NCBI GenBank assembly: GCA_947253135.1
Contig: CAMXYS010000075.1
Location: 1 to 7,993 of the forward strand
Length of the DNA: 7,993 nucleotides
Origin: an uncultured Clostridia bacterium
Lineage (GTDB): Bacteria; Bacillota; Clostridia; Saccharofermentanales; Fastidiosipilaceae
Direction of reading: 5' to 3'
This document shows, piece by piece, positions 5,185 through 7,993 of the stretch. The position numbers were made by a program, and so were the translations under genes. The notes beneath the pieces were generated by a model. It worked only from the letters and a program-made list of their open reading frames with translations. It searched no databases and was not told the DNA's origin. Each line of letters opens with the position of its first letter. Within the stretch, counting starts at the first letter, position 1.

Positions 5185-7677
5185 CTGTTCTTTTTCCTCT
5201 CCTTCTATTTCAATTGACTTCACGTTAATTGATTGTTCTTGTGGTCCGGTCGGTTTGATCCGGTAGCGCGTCAAACGCAGGGCATTTAAGACAACAAAGA
5301 TTGAACTGAAGGCCATGGCGGCAGACCCAATCATGGGGTTGAGCTGTAAACTAAAGGGCAAGTAAAAAACGCCGGCAGCCAAAGGAATGCAAAGCACATT
5401 ATAAAACAAGGCCCAAAACAAATTCTCTTTTATATTGCGAATGGTTCTGCGGCTGATATCCAAGGCGTGAACGACATCAAAGAGGTCATCTTTAATCAAA
5501 ATAATGTCAGCCGCTTCAATGGCAATATCAGTGCCGGACCCGATCGCAATACCGACATCTGCTTCTTCCAGAGCAGGTGCATCATTAATGCCGTCACCGA
5601 CCATAGCAACCCGTCTGCCCTCCTCTTTCAGGGAGCGCACCAGAGTATGCTTTTCGCCCGGAAAAACGTTGGCCCTCACCTCTTTAATGCCTACCTGTGC
5701 AGCAATTGTAGCAGCTGTCTGTTCCTGGTCACCGGTGGCCATCAACACTCGAATACCCGCCTGCTGCAAGGCTGCAACAGCTGCAGCTGAAGTCGGTTTA
5801 ATCAGGTCAGCCAAGGTGATATGACCGCAATATGATCCCTCTAAAAAGAAATATAGAATAGTCTCCCCTTTTTGGGCGGCCCTCTCGCCCGCAGCTAAGA
5901 GCTCAGTCATCCGGACATCATCCCGGCGGACATGCTGTTCAACCAAGCGCATATTACCTGCTTCAATCAAACCCTGCTCAGTTTTGCAGGAAATTCCCTG
6001 CCCGGCTGTCGCCTGAAAATGTCCACCTGCCGGAATTTTTATACCCTCTTTTTTTGCCGCCTGTACAATAGCCTTTGCCAACACATGTTCAGAATATTGT
6101 TCAGCCGTAGCTGCCAACTGCAAAAGCTCTTCAGCCGTATAGCCATCTACCGGTTTAATATCGGCTACAGTCGGGCTGCCGGCTGTCAAAGTTCCGGTTT
6201 TATCTAAAACGACGGTGTCAACTGACCGGGCCGTTTCCAAGGCTTCACCGGAGCGGATCAAAATACCATTGGCTGAAGCTGCTCCTGTACCGGCCATGAT
6301 GGCCAAGGGCGTTGCTAAGCCTAAGGCACAGGGGCAGGAAATAACTAAAACAGAAATGGCCATGTTTAGGGCCAGCTCAAAATCCTTACTATAAAGGCTC
6401 CAGAAGATCAAACAAAGCAAGGAAATCCCGATCACCACCGGAACAAAGATGCCGGCCACCTTATCAGCAATTCTCGCGACAGGAGCCTTGGAGGAAGAAG
6501 CTACCTCCACCAGGCGAATAACTGCCGACAAGGCCGTATCCTCACCTGCTTCTGTCACTTCAAAGGTAAAATAGCCTCCCCTGTTGATCGTGCCGGCCGC
6601 CACCCGGTCGCCTGTCTCTTTATCAACCGGCAAGCTCTCCCCTGTTAAAGCAGCCTCATCAACTGAGGCAAAGCCGGAAAGCAAAAAACCGTCTGCCGGA
6701 ATGGTTGCCCCGGTCAGCACCTGGACACAATCTCCGGGTTTTAACGCTGCTACCGGCCGTTCGACAAAGCTGTCACCTGTTTTGACAAAGGCGGTGTCAG
6801 GTGTCAGTTCGATCAGTTTAGTAATCGCATCTGTCGTCTTGCTCTTGGAGCGATTTTCTAAATATCGTCCCAGCATGATAATCGTCAAAATCATGGAGGC
6901 ACTTTCAAAGTAGAGGCGGTGACCCAGCTGGCCGGCCCGCTCTAAGTCTCCAACGCCCAGAGCACTGCCGGTTTGAAAGATCGTATAAATACCGTAAATG
7001 ACAGAGGCACCGGATCCGATGGCGATCAAAGAATCCATGTTCGGCAGGCGCTGGCGCAAACCTTTAAAGCCACTTTTAAAAACAGATTGATTGATAAAAA
7101 GGACCGGCAAAGTCAGTAAGAACTGACAAAAGGCAAAATTTAAAACATTGGTTGGCCCTGCTAAAAATAAAGGCAGCGGCAGCCCCCACATTGGAGCCAT
7201 CGCGATATACATTAGGGGGACCATCCAGAATAAGGACTTAAAGAAGGCGGACTTTGCCTTTTGAGCCTCCTCTTTAGCCAGGTCGCCGGCGCGGTTGACA
7301 GGTCGGTCGAGCGCTTGGCGCGACAGTTGACCAGCCTCCTGCTGTCCGGTGGATGTATTTACTTGTTGTTCAACCGTTGTCGCGCTTCGCTCATGTGATT
7401 TTTTTTCGTGTCCTTCTTTAGACACTAACTCGGCCCCATAGCCAATCGCTTCAACCGCCTCAATCAGATCTTGCGGCTGGACAACATCTAAGTCCAAATC
7501 AGCCTTCATCGTACCGCTAATCAGGTTGACATCTGCTTTTCTGACGCCGTCCAAACGGCTCACCTTTTTTTGAACATTTGACTGACAAGCAGCACATGTC
7601 ATACCGGTCACCAAAAATTGAAAGGTTTCCCAGTTTTGACCGGCGCTTGCTATGGTCACTTGTTTATTTGCTGACAT
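4963..7677 (-). CDS. copA: Copper-exporting P1B-type ATPase CopA with N- and C-terminal HMA domains
   Basis: A 904-residue membrane pump that exports Cu(I) using ATP. ATG 7677 is chosen because AAGGAG (7686-7691) lies 8 nt upstream; in-frame GTG 7686 and ATG 7683 overlap or crowd that site. Order of parts: HMA domain (about 19-85, GMTCAAC, Cys28/Cys31); a charged, low-complexity linker (86-145); membrane segments; actuator TGES (345-348); CPC (448-450); phosphorylated Asp492 in DKTGT; SEHV with His531 where most relatives have SEHP; TGD (648-650); GDGIND (694-699); the late YN and M-x-x-S-S metal-site residues (M788, S791, S792). These mark subgroup P1B-1, Cu(I). A second HMA (about 834-900, GMMCGHC, Cys844/Cys847) is fused to the C-terminus, making it longer than the usual 750-820 residues. 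It is followed by csoR in the same operon. Confidence 0.96.
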   Translation of the reverse strand: MSANKQVTIASAGQNWETFQFLVTGMTCAACQSNVQKKVSRLDGVRKADVNLISGTMKADLDLDVVQPQDLIEAVEAIGYGAELVSKEGHEKKSHERSATTVEQQVNTSTGQQEAGQLSRQALDRPVNRAGDLAKEEAQKAKSAFFKSLFWMVPLMYIAMAPMWGLPLPLFLAGPTNVLNFAFCQFLLTLPVLFINQSVFKSGFKGLRQRLPNMDSLIAIGSGASVIYGIYTIFQTGSALGVGDLERAGQLGHRLYFESASMILTIIMLGRYLENRSKSKTTDAITKLIELTPDTAFVKTGDSFVERPVAALKPGDCVQVLTGATIPADGFLLSGFASVDEAALTGESLPVDKETGDRVAAGTINRGGYFTFEVTEAGEDTALSAVIRLVEVASSSKAPVARIADKVAGIFVPVVIGISLLCLIFWSLYSKDFELALNMAISVLVISCPCALGLATPLAIMAGTGAASANGILIRSGEALETARSVDTVVLDKTGTLTAGSPTVADIKPVDGYTAEELLQLAATAEQYSEHVLAKAIVQAAKKEGIKIPAGGHFQATAGQGISCKTEQGLIEAGNMRLVEQHVRRDDVRMTELLAAGERAAQKGETILYFFLEGSYCGHITLADLIKPTSAAAVAALQQAGIRVLMATGDQEQTAATIAAQVGIKEVRANVFPGEKHTLVRSLKEEGRRVAMVGDGINDAPALEEADVGIAIGSGTDIAIEAADIILIKDDLFDVVHALDISRRTIRNIKENLFWALFYNVLCIPLAAGVFYLPFSLQLNPMIGSAAMAFSSIFVVLNALRLTRYRIKPTGPQEQSINVKSIEIEGEEKEQMKTYQLSIEGMMCGHCAAHVEKALAGLPGATDAKVDLAAGQAILKSDRELAEDSLKAAIEEAGYQLLKVEEVA
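7309..7407 (-). promoter_or_regulatory. Candidate programmed -1 ribosomal frameshift signal in copA
   Basis: Right after the N-terminal HMA, eight A (7406-7399) contain an A AAA AAA heptamer in the zero frame (codons GAA AAA AAA). After a 6-nt spacer (7398-7393) a long stem begins: GAGCG (7392-7388) with CGCUC (7313-7309), GCGCGACA (7385-7378) with UGUCGCGC (7325-7318), then, past an ACG bulge, GUUGA (7374-7370) with UCAAC (7330-7326). A small CAGC-AGGAG-GCUG hairpin is in the loop. The -1 frame reads ATC ACA TGA and stops at 7393-7391, giving a 95-residue product that is just the HMA domain. An AAGGA (7415-7411) lies 5 nt upstream of the heptamer. E. coli copA is known to make a chaperone by -1 frameshifting at the equivalent place. 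Confidence 0.5.
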
Positions 7678-7708
7678 ATGCATCACTCCTTACTTGTAGT
7701 GCGATTTT

Positions 7709-7738
7709 ATTTTGCACCACACCCCAGGGGGGTGTCAA
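7709..7738 (-). promoter_or_regulatory. copA-csoR promoter with embedded CsoR-like operator
   Basis: On the minus strand, TTGACA (7738-7733) and CAAAAT (7714-7709) are 18 nt apart. The spacer is almost filled by the perfect palindrome ACACCCC-CCT-GGGGTGT (7719-7735), which also covers part of the -35 box. A GC-rich core with A/T-side symmetry between -35 and -10 is the known layout of CsoR operators, so copper-responsive repression is expected. A further C-run/G-run pair (TACCCCC at 7756-7762 and GGGGAT at 7777-7782) lies upstream and could be a second weak site. Confidence 0.75.
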
Positions 7739-7796
7739 GTTGAAGTTAGAGTAGTCTACCCCCTTACACCTGATCGGGGATGAAGAAGAGATAAAT

Positions 7797-7826
7797 TTGA
7801 CATTCTTATTTTTTCTGTGATATGAT
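7797..7826 (+). promoter_or_regulatory. Promoter of the tRNA-Leu gene
   Basis: TTGACA (7797-7802) and TATGAT (7821-7826) are 18 nt apart, with the extended -10 TG at 7818-7819. The predicted start is near 7832, about 15 nt before the mature tRNA. The near-consensus boxes fit strong constitutive expression. Confidence 0.85.
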
Positions 7827-7846
7827 GACGCAGTTCTATTCGAGCC

Positions 7847-7930
7847 GCCGGTGTGGTGAAATTGGCAGACGCAACGGATTCAAAATCCGTCGAGGGTTCC
7901 CTCGTGCCGGTTCGAGTCCGGCCACCGGCA
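7847..7930 (+). tRNA. tRNA-Leu (anticodon CAA, reads UUG)
   Basis: An 84-nt class II tRNA. The acceptor arm GCCGGTG (7847-7853) pairs with CACCGGC (7923-7929) and A7930 is the discriminator. The D-arm reads TGGTGAAATTGGCAGACGCA. The anticodon arm ACGGA-TTCAAAA-TCCGT carries anticodon CAA. The long variable arm CGAGGG-TT-CCCTCG is typical of tRNA-Leu. The T-arm carries GGTTCGAGTCC. CCA is not encoded (GAA follows), so it must be added after processing. It stands alone with its own promoter and terminator and no integrated element is seen beside it. Confidence 0.97.
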
Positions 7931-7938
7931 GAATGAAT

Positions 7939-7972
7939 AAAAGCCCTGAAACCTAGTCGTTTCAGGGCTTTT
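7939..7972 (+). terminator. Rho-independent terminator of the tRNA-Leu gene
   Basis: A perfect 14-bp stem AAAAGCCCTGAAAC (7939-7952) / GTTTCAGGGCTTTT (7959-7972) with loop CTAGTC. The closing T run is part of the stem, and the A run on the other side could let it work on the minus strand too. The last 21 bases of the window contain nothing recognisable. Confidence 0.92.
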
Positions 7973-7993
7973 GCTTTGTATAAAGGCTATTTG

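Noticed and set aside
2447..5736. The decamer GGTCACCGGT occurs at 2447, 4751 and 5727
   Set aside because: The two latter copies lie within csoR and copA coding sequence and share no flanking similarity; most likely chance in a genome rich in CCGG.
7847..7993. tRNA-Leu as a possible integration site for a mobile element
   Set aside because: No integrase gene and no repeat of the tRNA 3' end are visible in the window; the tRNA is followed at once by its own terminator.

Overview
The window looks like a contig end from a member of the Bacillota (Firmicutes) of moderate GC. The grounds are strong AGGAGG-type ribosome binding sites, TTGACA/TATAAT-like promoters, short hairpin-plus-U terminators, a tRNA without encoded CCA, a DesK/DesR-type two-component pair next to an ABC transporter, and a CsoR-controlled CopA. 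I cannot name a genus. The first 49 bases are not biological: they are an Illumina Nextera i7 adapter, including a 10-base index, so the contig really begins at base 50.

Left part (50-2810): the first 49 codons of an ABC-transporter ATPase run off the left edge on the minus strand. Divergently, a DesK-type sensor kinase and a NarL/DesR-type response regulator are transcribed on the plus strand. A perfect palindrome (ATGACA-AA-TGTCAT) lies between the two promoters and is the best candidate binding site of the regulator. The kinase has an eroded G1 box and an unusually long ATP-lid insertion. Behind the regulator sits only the C-terminal end of a C45-type peptidase/acyltransferase gene, closed by a terminator.

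Middle part (2811-4680): a frameshifted, internally deleted remnant of a MATE exporter with its own terminator, about 350 noncoding bases with a foldable leader, and an intact M24B (Xaa-Pro dipeptidase-like) metallopeptidase that ends at a long, probably bidirectional terminator.

Right part (4680-7993): a minus-strand copper-homeostasis operon, copA-csoR. CopA is a Cu(I) P1B-ATPase with one metal-binding (HMA) domain at each end. A CsoR-like palindrome sits inside the copA promoter spacer, giving an autoregulated copper-efflux circuit. Two features suggest that copA also makes free copper chaperones. The first, and the most interesting signal in the window, is a candidate programmed -1 frameshift signal right after the N-terminal HMA: an A AAA AAA slippery heptamer, a 6-nt spacer, a long multi-part stem, and a -1 stop two codons on. 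The second is an internal ribosome binding site plus ATG that would release the C-terminal HMA as a 73-residue CopZ-like protein. The window closes with a complete tRNA-Leu(CAA) gene with its own promoter and terminator.
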